From contig CP137675.1 in NCBI GenBank assembly GCA_037976565.1, positions 29,005,637-29,069,636 of the forward strand: a stretch of DNA of 64,000 nucleotides, read 5' to 3'. The stretch comes from Mesocentrotus franciscanus (lineage: Eukaryota > Echinodermata > Echinoidea > Camarodonta > Strongylocentrotidae). Numbering within the stretch: position 1 is the stretch's first letter; each line of letters starts with the position of its first letter. Position numbers and translations under genes: made by a program. The notes below the pieces were generated by a model. That model saw only the letters and a program-made list of their open reading frames with translations. It had not been told where the DNA came from and made no database searches. This document shows positions 48,250 through 60,465 of the stretch, piece by piece.

Positions 48250-48985
48250 GTCTGTATAGTCTACAGTGTTAGGCCTACATGTAGACTATGTAGTAATTTA
48301 GTATGTATAATGTACATAGATTTCTAGGACGGGGTTGTAATTTGTATTTCCAAACACTTAGTGCAGTGCAAGACCTCAACCATGATGGACCTACTATTAC
48401 TAAGAAGGTCCATGCCTCAGATCAACCCTGTACTAGGCCTACTACTACTAGCCTATTCCTGTAGAAACTGCAGTAGATCTAGGCCTAGTCTAATCAGTAA
48501 TCTATGCTGTAGTGTAACATAAAAACTTGATGAATTTGTCATACAATTACAAGTCAATACCCTAACGGGCCTAAGTAGGCCTACTACTAGGTCTACTTCT
48601 ACTAGACTATTAATACTAGATCTAGGCCTAAGCCTAAAAAAGTAAGGGCTAGAGTCTTAGAGATCTAAAGTAATAATTTACATGCGAGTCTGAAATGAAA
48701 TATTTGCGAAATTGAAAACAAACCCTTGCAATTTCGTTATCAAATCTGTACTGTGACCATATACATGTATGTACCGTACGGTGTAATGTCAATTGGAAAA
48801 GTCACACATAGGCCTAGATCTAAATGAATTAGGAAATAGGCCTAGATCTAGTCTAGGTCTAGCCTACTACCCCACTGCACTCGCAAGAGATGCGTTGAAT
48901 TGCACGTTGCAAATCGAACTGTGCTGTACTAAACTAACTAGATCTAGATCTAGATCTACATGTACTACTACTAGGTCTAGGGTCA
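48250..48985. repeat. CTACTA / TAGATCTA / AGGCCTA word-rich intronic region
   Basis: Between the first two proposed exons, short words TAGGCCTA, CTACTACTA and AGATCTAGATCTAGATCTA recur irregularly. This is cryptically simple DNA with no coding potential. Confidence 0.65.
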
Positions 48986-48999
48986 TTCAATCCAGAGAA

Positions 49000-49440
49000 A
49001 ATTCAGGCGCGTAGCCAGGGGTAGGGCGGTCGCCTCCAAAAAACGCCGGCAAAACCAAATAAAGAGAGAGAAGAGAAAAAAGTAAAGAGGACGTAGGAAG
49101 AAAAAGGAGCTGACAAAGAAACATTTTTGAAAATTCAGACAAGGATTATCATTAAGATAAGAGTCGAGAACGGTACAACGAAACGTCTTCTTTCTCTAAA
49201 CTAATAATTTAATGAAACGTCAAAGCTGAATGCAGATATGGATTAAGAGTCGAGAGCGTATAATATAGTCTACAACAAATCGTCTTCTTTCTCTAATAAT
49301 TTAATGAAACGTCAAAGCTTCGCTCTGGAGGAAACTGAATTCAGACACGGATTAAGGATTAAGATTTCTCTAATAATTTAATGAAATGTCAAGGCTTCCC
49401 CTCCTTGCACCCTCCCCTAGGGAATGCGCTCGGTCGCTTT
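49000..49440. repeat. Short minisatellite (~100-bp, three units)
   Basis: Three diverged units share CTAATAATTTAATGAAACGTCA, a CAAAGCT word, a GAATTCAGACACGGATTAAG word and TCTTCTTTCTCTAATAA. The remaining intron sequence to 51869 shows no supported feature except small frames without domain signature. Confidence 0.65.
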
Positions 49441-52400
49441 GCGTGCTAACTACCACCCCCCTACATGCCTGACAACATTTGTATTTTTAGTTGATGCTGT
49501 GATACTAAAAGTTAAAACTTAGTTAATTATAAAACCACGTCAAGAATCAAATATTTTTTCATCAGATGCAAGCCATTTTTAGGACTTTTAAAATTTTAAG
49601 TTAAACAATTTAAACTCTAATTATAAATAAATGTGGGTGTACATGTATAGACTATAGTGTATACATGTATGTTCTGATGTAACCATTTTTAAATTCTAGA
49701 GTCACTGAAATGATGAATTATCACTACAAGTCTACAGTGGTCAAAATATGTAATGATTGTCAAAAAATTCTTACTTTGAAGGTTTCTTTAGTAGATATTG
49801 ACTCAAAATTGAACATTTTTCTTGGCAAATTTTTATATAGAAGTGGCATATATTGAAACTTTTTTTAATGAGGACTTACACTCCTAGTCCTATTTGCCTT
49901 TAAAGGTATAGACCAGTTTTGGAAACGCCCCCCTCTCAAAATATGAAATGGAAGCTCTCATTACCAATCATGTGAAAGAATATGTTTTGACTAATACATG
50001 ATGATACAAATTTTGCCGGGAAACCGCCTACTAATTGATATATTTGGTAAATTATTATATCTATTTGGACCAGATAGATATTGCGCACGTGTCGCGTAGT
50101 CCCATATACATCTTTCTGTGTACAGTGCTTGTAACTTTACCAAGACTGGGCCAAATTTCTTATCATTTTGATGATTCCAGAACCTTGCAGTACACACCAA
50201 TAATTATATGCTAGATGATCAACCTTTTCTGATCGAATTTATTTATTTGTTTGTTTAACTATTCATTGCTTTATTTATCAATTGTTTTATTTGTTCATTT
50301 TTTAAATTTAATTTATTTGTTATTGGTTTGTTTGTTCTCAAAATCAACACCAACCACCTCCTTGCACAAATGTAAGCTAGCAACTATACCTGGAGCTTGA
50401 TTTAACTGTTCACATGCACCCTTTGGATACTGATCAGAGGCATGTTGGATGTGCTGACTCCAGTATTTATTTTCTTAACACACAATTTTACCCTAGAGGG
50501 CAAGTGATTGGACCTACCAGGGTCTGGTCACCAGTAGCCTACCGGTACCTCATAATAATTAAAAGTACGCAAATGGGATGGAAAAATTATGATGAATGCT
50601 ACAAAGTAAGACAATGTTTGTGATTTAAATTTACCTAGTCTCTCAATTGTAACCACATTTTTTTCTTACTTACCTGTCTTTACATTTTCTACATTAGCCA
50701 TATAAAAGAATTAATAGAGAAGAAATTATCTTGAGTATTCTCAGTATTATGAGAGTATAAAATCAAAAGGTGAAAAAATATATATATAAATATGAAATCT
50801 CCTATTAGTTAAGTTCTATATTTGTTCAACACAAGATGATGTGCGGGCCACACACCGCATTTCTCAATTCTGTTGAGAGGTTGAACAATGCAGTTGCACT
50901 TTCCATTTTCCCCCCTTTTGAAATCTCCTTTGTATTGATTTTTTAAAGGTTGAGTGGCTGAAGTATGCATGTCAACATTTTAATTTTGTTTTTGTTCGTC
51001 TAGCAATTGGGGTTCTACGGCCCCATTCCCTAATTCTCCTTAAAGGAAGGAACCAGGGGGCAGGTTGGGATAGTGGGGATGGGTCTGTAATCAACCCCCT
51101 CTAACCCTGCTAGATGCTGTAATGGAAATATAGACCACCAATTTTATTAAAAGAAAAAGGAAAAAATTACGCTCTGACAAATTACCAGAGACAACAGTTT
51201 ACAGTTAATACTTCTATTATTTTTATTTCTCGTGGGTGAGCCCATATCATTTATAACAAGTTGAGGATATATACACAGATACATTGTACTCCTTTTTCCT
51301 TGCAAAAATACTTCTGGTACCCATTATTAATTTAGCTTATCTATTCTTACTGCTGCAACTGAAATACTTGCAGTAACCCCAGTTCACCCCAGTTCACCCT
51401 CATTAAAGCCTGGTCCTTGTACTTTCTCTTTGTCGCTCTCACCCCTTTTGAAGCTAGGTTATTTTACTGTTTCTTAATAAATTTCTTTAAATACAGTAAT
51501 ACATTAAGTCCCTCCTCCTGAACTTCCTCGGACCCTGAATGTTCCCACTGCCTAACTATATTCCTCAAAAATAGACAGGAGCAAATTGCTGTAAGAAGCG
51601 CTCAGAGTTCCTGAAAGTATAAGACATATTTCACTATTTCTTGTACTTTTGTAATTCCATGGGCATGGAATTAAGGGACCAACTTTACAAAAGGATTTAA
51701 AAAACAACACAATGCAGTCTTTCATAATAGCACTTACATTGATGTTGCATGATAAATAGATCATTTCCACGGCAGCCCACAAAGCGGTATTGCAGGGGTA
51801 TTGATCAACTTTCTAGTTCTTTCTAATTCTAGTTTTGAATACACATAATTTTCGCTGCTTAATTTCTAGATCAACATCGACTTGGCAAAGTTATACCCTG
51901 AGAAATGTGACAACTTTATCAGGAAATGGGGTCCATTCTTTTGGACCAGATTATCAATCTGGCCAGGAAGGACAACCCACTCTACCCAGTGCTGCTGGAG
52001 AAAGTATCTGTCTTTGAAGATGCTGATGGCGACAGTAAGCTAATTTTTCACATTATGCGTAGATCTAGTGGCAAATTCTATTTCCACATTGCTCTTAGTT
52101 AGAAATAACAATTCTTAAATGTAATTGAAAAATAGTTCTGCTAAAGTAAACTGAACGAATGTAAGCTAGTATTACTAAACTATTTGTGTAAATCATGCAA
52201 AGTTTATGTTACATGTCTCAGCTTGCCCCCAGTTGAAAACGGATATTCGTCAAAGGTATGGAAGATCAGGGTGAGAAAGAAATTGGAATTTATTTTTTGT
52301 CTTATGTAAAGTCTTAATGAACACAACTACATTTCTCTCAGGGCTGGGGATATGAATTAAATGTGGTTTTAATTAACTTAATTGATTTGATTCAGCCCTT

Positions 52401-53534
52401 CAAATATATAAACAAAACAGTATCCAAATCAAATTTCTATACCCCCCTTGTTCCAACATGATTGAAATGAGCCTAATATCTTTCTTTTATGTAATAGAAT
52501 AGGTGCTATTCATTCATTATGGTTCCATGTTTAATATTTTTGATACTGAAAAGGATTGATAACATTCTGTTTGTATTTTGGTACATTCTAGAGGATCTGT
52601 GTAGTTTGACAGCCTTGATATCAATGCTGCACAGTATAACAAGTAAAAGAAAGGGGGAGGACCACAGATGCTCAAGATTGGAAGTGCTCAAGTACTTTGT
52701 ACAGAATGTGCCTGTAAGTTTTTTTTCTATTTTGAACTAAGTATCACATATTCTCCCTAGAAAAAGTCCCCAGCAATTGCATGACTATTCGAAGGGATAT
52801 TTAATAAATAATTATAATTCATTTTCAGAGATAAAATTGGTGTTGATTGTGTCCATCCTTTTTTTTTCATGATGAAACAAAATATACAAATTGAAATAAT
52901 TACAATTAGAACAACTTCAGCCAGTCATAGCCTGTCTATGTAAGACCAAAGAAGGAACCTTGGCAGGTTTTGGTTGTTGGACTGAAATTAATTTGAATTT
53001 GTTACCAAGAGTCTCGAGTGTTGGTTGTCATTTGGCATAATTATGCATTCATAGACCTTCATGTCATATAGCATTTCGTTCTTATATACATTTTTGCAGT
53101 TTTGGTCTCACAGACTGTCGGTCTTATGTTTATGAAGATGGTTAGACTTGATGCAAGGGCTACATTTACTCTTCCCCTGCTATGCCATTGTTTATCAGAA
53201 ATCATCAGCTCACTTGTTTCCAGTGAGATTCTCTTTAAAATGTCAAATATTACAACAATTTTTATGCCTCCTTTTTCAGGAAGGAACCAATGGGCAAGGT
53301 GTCGCCGACCGGAAAGATACCACCTTCAGATACCACCTTCAGCCAGCCATACCTAGTATCGGTCGAAGTGGAGAAGTAGCCCTCTCAGTATTTCCTGGTG
53401 CTGGATAAGACGTGTCGGTGGTAGCAGCTGGGTTTGACCACCTATTCAAGGCCCACTACATGTTCAACATTGAATATGCCTTGGTGCTTGAACCATTCTA
53501 TCACTTTGTAGCTGCGTACATGCCTCTATGATAT

Positions 53535-53945
53535 TTCCTCTCTTCCCAAGTTAGGGCTTCCGTTAGGTCACTAGCATGCACCCTCAAAAACATGACTGAA
53601 ACAAAGACATAAGAGCTGCTGCTAGTGTAGTGTACAGTAGATGAAGATTGCTTTACAGTGCATATCAAAACTTTCCAAATAAACCTGGGTAGTCCTGAGT
53701 AGTCCAACCCTAGATACTTTGGTAAATCATTTTATTGTATTCTAAACAAAGATATTGAAAAAATTAATGAAATAAGAACACAAACCCTAAACAAAAGATC
53801 ACTTTGACCAACTTCGGTTGGAAGTTTGATTGTAATCATGCATTTACACTAGCAGCAGCTCGTATGTCTTTGTTTCAGTCATGTTTTGAGGGTGCATGCT
53901 AGTGACCTAATGGAAGCCCTAGCTAACTAGGGAAGGGGAAAATAT
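53535..53945. repeat. Inverted-repeat hairpin element
   Basis: Roughly 90-bp arms: 53540-53630 (AGTTAGGGCTTCCGTTAGGT, GCATGCACCCTCAAAAACAT, GACTGAAACAAAGACATA) and its near-exact reverse complement at about 53850-53940, separated by about 220 bp. It abuts the final exon of the internal gene, so the transcript 3' end could fold into a long hairpin. MITE-like; no coding. Confidence 0.85.
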
Positions 53946-53956
53946 CATAAATAATT

Positions 53957-56000
53957 AGCTCACCTGACAGGCTGAGCCAAAGGCTCAAGTGAGCTTTGTG
54001 CATTGTGATAAGTGTCCCTCATCCTCATCAGGGATAAAGAGAGAAAAAATATCCCCCTTCTGGGGTACATGAGGATATGCATGTGCCCTTCTTGGGTAAA
54101 TTGTATCTTTCAGGGCTATGGGGATATGCTCCCCCCTCCCACAGAGAAAGTGTCCCTCTCAAAAATATAGGGTTATGTTTGCCCTGAAACATGTAAGATA
54201 AACCTTACATGATTACTTTAAAGGTAGTTTATCCCTTTTCAGCCAACATCAAATTCTGTAGAACTTTGCAGGAATTATGAATGTTACGTATTTCCTGCAT
54301 GTATCTGTGAAATTTAAACTTTAGCAGTGTCCTAGTATTCAAATTATGCACGAAAACCTGTTTACTTTCTAGACTTCATTGTCAGACACTATTGAGTGAC
54401 TGACTGACTTCGTTTTTTCTTTGGTAATAACATACATAAAATGAGCTGTAAAGGGTACATTAGCATTTGTCTACATCAATAACCCACTTCTTGTAATGGC
54501 CAAAATTAAACTGATTGAATCTTTGCGCAGCACAAAACGTACGACCATTCGGTACAAGGGTCTGAAAATCAGACTATTTAATTAAACGACAGCGATTGCT
54601 AAATTAAATTCGACAACTAACGGTCGTTATATTCCCACAAAAGACATTTTCAAGCCCTTTTGTTTCTGAGGAAGTTCTAAATTAGTATTATCTTTCAAAT
54701 GCCGTTGGATTTTAACCTTTTCATTTTTTTTGGCCTGCAAATGGTACCTTTAAAGCCTGTCTGCACTTGTTTGGCCAGGAGGGATTAGACCACCCTGCTG
54801 GTCACTGACAGGTGGTTATCTCATCAACTCAGCTCTCAATTAACATAAGTAAAAGAGGATCATGGGGGACCAACGGGCACCGCTTAGTCATTGTTTTCTA
54901 TATATAGGAGCAAGTAGCTACAAGAAGATCAGTGGGGCTTTAAAGGCATCGTTTAACAATGTTAAATCTGAGATGCATGGCCCTACGTGTTATCAGTGTC
55001 TGTGATATGGTGTAATATTGCAGCCCTAAAAAAATTGCACTTCAAAATTATCATGAAGTGCCTCAAAAAAGTAAAAATCTTTTGGAGTGACCGGTTTGAC
55101 CATACTCATTTTCCCCAATAGACTGCAGTGTTATCAAAACAGTTAGGAAAACGAATTTTTAAATTTCGATTTGCAATCATAAATATCTTGATAATCAGAC
55201 AGGCGATCGGCTTGTAAAAGTCATGGGGTTCCTGACTGACCTAAAGGTTTATAATTATCATTGCAGCATGAGCTAAATCCAGGATTTTGTTTCAGAATCT
55301 GAGACAAAGTTTCCCAATCCCTTTAAATAGCTAAGTTTAAGACTTACATTGGTTAAGCACTTTAGCTAAACTATTTTTCAACTACATTTAAGAATTGTTA
55401 TTTCCAACTAGGGTATGAGCAAAGTGGAACTAGAATTTGCCACTAAACACAACAATAAAATAAGTTCCCCGTACACAAAAGTTCCCCCGTACACAAATTT
55501 TCAGCAAGGAATCTTTGTAAAATGGCCATTTACTTCCACTTTGGCCTAATCTATACATCGTTCTCCATCTGTATCACACAATACATAGATGTTTTTTTGC
55601 TGAATATTGTTCTCTGGCATGTGTTCTATAATTCTTGTTCAGATGTCAATGAACTTTGGCTGTAAATGTGATATTAGGCTGTAACTTGGGCTTATGAAAT
55701 TTGGTAGAAATGTTAGAAGTAATATGTAGAATATTTTTATGTGTAAGATTCAATTAAATGTCAAAGGCCAGGGTCAAAGGTCAATACACCTAGTCCGAAA
55801 ATGCCATTTCCCCCATGTCTTCAGCTTTTCGATCACCAGATATGATTGAGCAAAGAATAACCTATGAGATGTTTATAAAGGCTAATTAATGGGGAGAGGC
55901 ATACCCAGCGACTGCGTGTGGTTGAGTTAATCTAGTTTGTTTTTTTTTCTACATGGAATTTTGATATTTTCAACAACAACAAAATCACTAGGGTGAGCGA
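53957..56000. mobile_element. Nested non-autonomous element with hairpin end
   Basis: The left end AGCTCACCTGACAGG is followed by GAGCCAAAGGCTC and GTGAGCT, forming a two-stem hairpin (53957-53995). The right end CTAGGGTGAGCGA (about 55988-56000) is inverted relative to the left. I recognise this end type from common invertebrate repeats. The interior holds the repeat shared with 2902-2967 at 54952-55017. No protein coding. Confidence 0.55.
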
Positions 56001-56039
56001 ACAAGCGATGGGTTCGAAGGTATGCATTGCGCATGTCCA

Positions 56040-58235
56040 AGCAGTGACCTGACTCGATTCTTCTCTATCTTTCCTTATAATTGTTTACTTTTTTCTTTTT
56101 TCTTTTCTATTCTTTACTATGTATTTCTTTGTTGTTATTCTTCTATCATCTCCTCTATCTTTCCTTTTCTCCTTTCTTCTTTTCTATTATTCCTTATATA
56201 TTTCTTTGTTATTCTTCCATCATCTTCTCTATCTTTCCTTTTCTCCTTCTCTCTTTTCTCCTTCTTCTTTTCTCCTTCTTTCTTCTTTTCTCCTTCTTTC
56301 TTCTTTTCTATTATTCCTCATGTATTTCTTTATTTTCTCATATCATATTCTCTATCTTTCCTTATCTCCTATTTCTTTTCTGTCATGTATTTCTTTATTT
56401 TCATCCTTTCATCTTCTCTATCTTTCCTTTTCTCCTTTCTTCTTTTCTATCATGTATATTATGCATTTCTTTTATTTTATCCTATCATCTTCTCTATTTT
56501 TCTTCTGCTTCTTTCTTCTTTTCTATCATTCCATATGTATTTCTTTTATTTCATCCTATCATCTTCTCTATCTTTCCTTTTCTCCTTCTTCTTTTCTTTC
56601 ATTCCATATGTATTTCTTTTATTTTATCCAATCCTCTTTTGTATCTTCCTTCTGCTTCTTTCTTCTTTTCTATCATATATTTCTTTATATTTATTCTTCT
56701 ATCATCTTTCCTTTCTTTTTTCTATCATTCCATATGTATTTCTTTTATTTTATCCTTTCATCTTTTCTATATTTCCTTTTCTCCTTTTTTCTTTTCTATC
56801 ATCCCATATGTATTTCTTTTATTTTATCCTATCATCTTCTCTATCTTTCCTTTTCTCCTTCTTTCTTCTTTTCTATCATTCCATATGTATTTCTTTTATT
56901 TTATCCTATCATCTTCTCTATCTTTCCTTTTCTCCTTTTCTTTCATTCCATATGTATTTCTTTTATTTTATCCTATCATCTTCTCTATCTTTCCTTTCCT
57001 CCTTTGTTCTTTTCTATCATCCCATATGTATTTCTTTTATTTTATCCTATCTTCCCTTTTCTGCCTCTACTTTTCTATCATTCCTTATGTATTTCTTTAT
57101 TTTTTACCCTTCTATCATTTTCTCTATCTTTCCTTTTTTCTGCTTCTTCTGTTCTATCATTCCATATGTATTTCTTTTATTTTATCCTATCATCTTCTCT
57201 ATCTTTCCTTTTCTCCTTTTCTTTCATTCCATATGTATTTCTTTTATTTTATCCTATCATCTTCTCTATCTCTCCTTTTCTTTCATTCCATATGTATTTC
57301 TTTTATTTTATCTTTTCATCTTCTCTATCTTCCTTCTGCTTCTTTCTTCTCTTTTATCCTATCATCTTCTCTATCTTTCCTTTCTTCTTTTTTATCCTTC
57401 TATCATCTTCTCTATCTTTCCTTTCTTCTTTTGTATCATTCCATATGTATTTCGTTATTTGTATCCGTCTATCATTTTCTCTTTCCTTTTCTCCTTCTTT
57501 TCTATCATTCCATATGTATTTCTTTTATTTTATCCTATCATCTTCTCTATCTTCATTCTCCTCTTTTCTTTTTTTCTCTCATTCCATATGTATTTCTTTT
57601 ATTTTATCCTATCATCTTCTCTATCTTCATTCTCCTTTTCTCTTCTTTTTTCTTCTTTTATTTTATCCTAGCATCTTCTCTATCTTTACCTTTCTCTTCC
57701 TTTTCTTTCATTCCATATGTGTTTCTTTTATTTTATCCTATCATCTTCTCTATCTTCCCTTTTCTGCCTTTCTTCTTTTCTACCATTCCATATGTATTTC
57801 TTTTATTTTATCTTATCATCTTCTCTATCTTTCCTTTTCTCCTTCTTTTCTATCATTATATATTTCTTTATTTTTATCCTTCTATCATCTTCTCTATCTT
57901 TCCTTTCTTCTTGTTTATCATTCCATATGTATTTCTTTATTTTTATCCTATCATCTTCTCTATCTTCCCTTTTCTGCCTCTCTCTTCTTTTTTATCATTC
58001 CTTATGTATTTCTTTATTGTTATCCTATCCTTTTCTCCATCTTTCCTATCATTCCATATGTATTTCTCTATTTTTATCTATCATCTTCGCTATCTTCCCT
58101 TTTCTGCCTCTTTCTTCTTTTCTATCATTCCTTATGCATTTCTTTATTTTTATCCTTCCATCATCATCTCTATCTTTCCTTTTCACCTTTCTTCTTTTCT
58201 AACATGTATTATGTATTTCTTTATTTGTATTTGAT
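56040..58235. repeat. 2.2-kb polypyrimidine minisatellite, ~72-bp unit
   Basis: Around 30 imperfect units of the type TTTCTATCATTCCATATGTA, TTTCTTTTATTTTATCC, TATCATCTTCTCTATC, TTTCCTTTTCTCC. The + strand is over 90 percent pyrimidine apart from the CATATGTA word. Very long frames in all three + frames (500-700 codons of Phe/Ser/Leu/Ile) result from the lack of purine-rich stop codons and are not genes. Confidence 0.93.
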
Positions 58236-58930
58236 TCGATTTCGATTTTGATTAAATTAAGAAAAATCACTCATGTTCGCACCGTTTACATGCACCGATT
58301 TTTGAAGCTCACTTTTTTTGCTCTATGTGTGAATGGCCCTATTGTCACTTAGGTTTGTCGCAGAATGTCAAAGCTAATCTAAAATTGTTTGAAATTACAT
58401 GTGGCTTACTGTCACGCCCCAACAATATATTTGGGTATTTCTTGAAAATGGGAGTAGTTAGTTTTCTCCATGATGTACCAATTCTGTAAGGAAAATTGTA
58501 TTCCATTTATGAAATGACTGCATGTGTTACATTTTTATTGCCAGATTCTGACATTCTGTTGCAATGCTGTCAATTATTTTTATCCTACCATATTATGTCC
58601 AATTATTTTTGTTTGTTTCTTTTCATAATAAAATACTATTAGTCTAGTACATACAAGTCTATAGTATAATTCATGTATTGAATGGGATATGTACTTCATT
58701 GCAGACATTGTTTTCTAACTTTGTGGTTTTTATTCAGTTCATTACTCGTCCACCTACCATTCAGTATACCATGTATGAACTTATGTATTATGTCCATATA
58801 TAATACAGTATATAATCCCACTTTCAAAAGAAGTCTGAGATAACAAAATAATGGATTTTATAAATCATTTTTTGTGGTTCCATGAAATGAAACGAAATAC
58901 TGATATAATGTTAGTTTTACCAATCCAAAG
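58236..58930. other. Unique spacer inside the large element
   Basis: AT-rich sequence between the polypyrimidine array and the right subterminal array. No frame, RNA gene or repeat recognised. Confidence 0.5.
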
Positions 58931-58939
58931 GACTTTGTT

Positions 58940-60085
58940 ATAGACTGAAGGGTAAACCAATGGTGAACTGGGTGGTATACTGAAGGGTAGCTAGACCAAT
59001 GGTGAGCTGAATGGTATACTGAAGGGTAGCTAGACCAATGGTGAGCCGAGTGGTATGCTGAAGGGTAGACCAATGGTGAGCCGAGTGGTATGCTGAAGGG
59101 TAGACCAATGGTGAGCCGAGTGGTATGCTGAAGGGTAGACCAATGGTGAACCGAGTGGTATGCTGAAGGGTAGACCAATGGTGAGCCGAGTGGTATACTG
59201 AAGGGTAGACCAATGGTGAGCCGAGTGGTATGCTGAAGGGTAGACCAATGGTGAGCCGAGTGGTATGCTGAAGGGTAGACCAATGGTGAGCCGAGTGGTA
59301 TGCTGAAGGGTAGACCAATGGTGAGCCGAGTGGTATGCTGAAGGGTAGACCAATGGTGAACCGAGTGGTATGCTGAAGGGTAGACCAATGGTGAGCCGAG
59401 TGGTATGCTGAAGGGTAGGCCAATGGTGAGCCGAGTGGTATGCTCAAGGGTAGACCAATGGTGAGCCGAGTGGTATGCTGAAGGGTAGACCAATGGTGAG
59501 CCGAGTGGTATACTGAAGGGTAGACCAATGGTGAGCTGAGTGGTATACTGAAGGGTAGACCAATGGTGAGCCGAGTGGTATGCTGAAGGGTACCGGTAGA
59601 CCAATGCTGAACTGAATGGTACAACGAAGGGTAGATCAGTGGTAAACTGAGTGGTATACTGAAGGGTAATTACCAGTGGAGAACGAGTGGTATACTGAAG
59701 GGTAGACCAATGGTGAGCCGAGTGGTATGCTGAAGGGTAGACCAATGGTGAGCCGAGTGGTATGCTGAAGGGTAGACCAATGGTAAACAGTGGTATACTG
59801 AAGGGTAGACCAATGGTAAACTGAGTGGTATACTGAAGGGTAATTACCAGTGGAGAACGAGTGGTATGCTGAAGGGTAGACCAATGGTGAGCCGAGTGGT
59901 ATGCTGAAGGGTAGACCAATGGTAAACTGAGTGGTATACTGAAGGGTAGACCAATGGTAAACTGAGTGGTATACTGAAGGGTAATTACCAGTGAAGAACG
60001 AGTGGTATACTGAAGGGTGAACCAGTGGTACGAAGGGTGAGCTGAATGGTATATGTTGAAGGGTATTGCAATGATGAGCCGAGTG
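58940..60085 (+). repeat. Right subterminal minisatellite, 35-bp unit
   Basis: About thirty 35-bp units (GACCAATGGTGAGCCGAGTG, GTATGCTGAAGGGTA), several identical in a row, with variants toward the right (GGTAAACTGAGTGG; TAATTACCAGTGGAGAACGA). All share GAAGGGTA and TGGTA with the left array although the rest of the unit differs. Minus-strand frames rich in YPSAYHSAHHWS are array translations. Confidence 0.93.
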
Positions 60086-60465
60086 GTAAATTAAAGGGTA
60101 TTTTACCACTGAAATACCCTTCAAAGGGTATTTTACCATTCAATATGCAAATTAAATATCCCAATTATTTAAATCGGTATTTTACCACTGAAATACCCTT
60201 CAAAGGGTATTTTACCATTCAATATGCAAATTAAATGTCCCAATTATTTAAATTAGTATTGAAGGGTAAATGAAGGGTAATTCTAAATGGTATATTCCAA
60301 CACTGAGTGGTAAATTCTGAAGGGTAATTGAATGGTGTTCTAATGCACCGAGTGGTAAATTTTGAAGGGTAAAGGCAATGGTATACCATTCAATTTACCC
60401 TTCATTTACCATTCAAATTACCCTTCATTTACCATTCAATTTACCCTTCATTTTTTTTGTAAGGG
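60086..60465. repeat. Right terminal region with inverted GGGTA/TACCC words
   Basis: Contains a 90-bp direct duplication (TTTTACCACTGAAATACCCT, CAATATGCAAATTAAAT), then GGGTA words that switch to inverted TACCCTTCATTTACCATTCA words close to the terminus, mirroring the left terminus. The final bases TTTTTTTTGTAAGGG form the right inverted terminus. Confidence 0.85.

Larger units (their letters stand above)
47988..53531 (+). pseudogene. Broken multi-exon gene of unknown function inside the element
   Basis: Proposed exons are 47988-48045 (MDDFLREIDLDRKVIELLK, donor GGTAAGC), 51870-52034 (acceptor TTTCTAG, donor ACAGTAAGC), 52592-52713 (acceptor CATTCTAG, donor CCTGTAAGT) and 53280-53531 (acceptor CCTTTTTCAG). 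Phases join cleanly from exon 2 onward: a GSILLDQIINLARKDNPLYP helix region, an EDADGD/KDLCSLTAL junction, then NVP/EGTNGQG. Damage: in the joined frame exon 2 has TGA at 51899 and 51908, and exon 4 has TAA at 53406 followed by 40 more well-formed codons (GFDHLFKAHYMFNIEYAL, ending TGA at 53529). That C-terminal block resembles one I have seen ending lineage-specific uncharacterised animal proteins; the family is not identified. Extra exons between 48046 and 51869 cannot be excluded. Confidence 0.55.
45689..60465. mobile_element. 14.8-kb inverted-terminus element with subterminal satellite arrays
   Basis: The left terminus starts CCCTTACAAAAAAAGTGAAG and the right terminus ends with the reverse complement of CCCTTACAAAAAAAATGAAG. 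Both continue into GGGTAAAT words. Outside flanks (ACCCGGGGCTTAATT left, TTTGACTAAGTG right) join into sequence collinear with duplication copies at 19.5, 25.8 and 31.8 kb, which lack the insert. Subterminal arrays of GAAGGGTA/TGGTA words occupy about 2.0 kb on the left and 1.5 kb on the right. Contents are a broken spliced gene (47988-53531), a hairpin element, a nested element and a polypyrimidine array. No recognisable transposase domain. The target duplication is unclear (possibly TT or ATT/TTT). Confidence 0.8.

Noticed and set aside
56022..58251. Three overlapping frames of 500-700 codons rich in Phe, Ser, Leu and Ile
   Set aside because: They occur in all three + frames of a polypyrimidine minisatellite; absence of stops is due to lack of purines, and the peptides simply repeat the unit.
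58858..60139. Long minus-strand frames repeating YPSAYHSAHHWS
   Set aside because: Translation of the 35-bp satellite; 35 is not a multiple of three and similar peptides arise in several frames.
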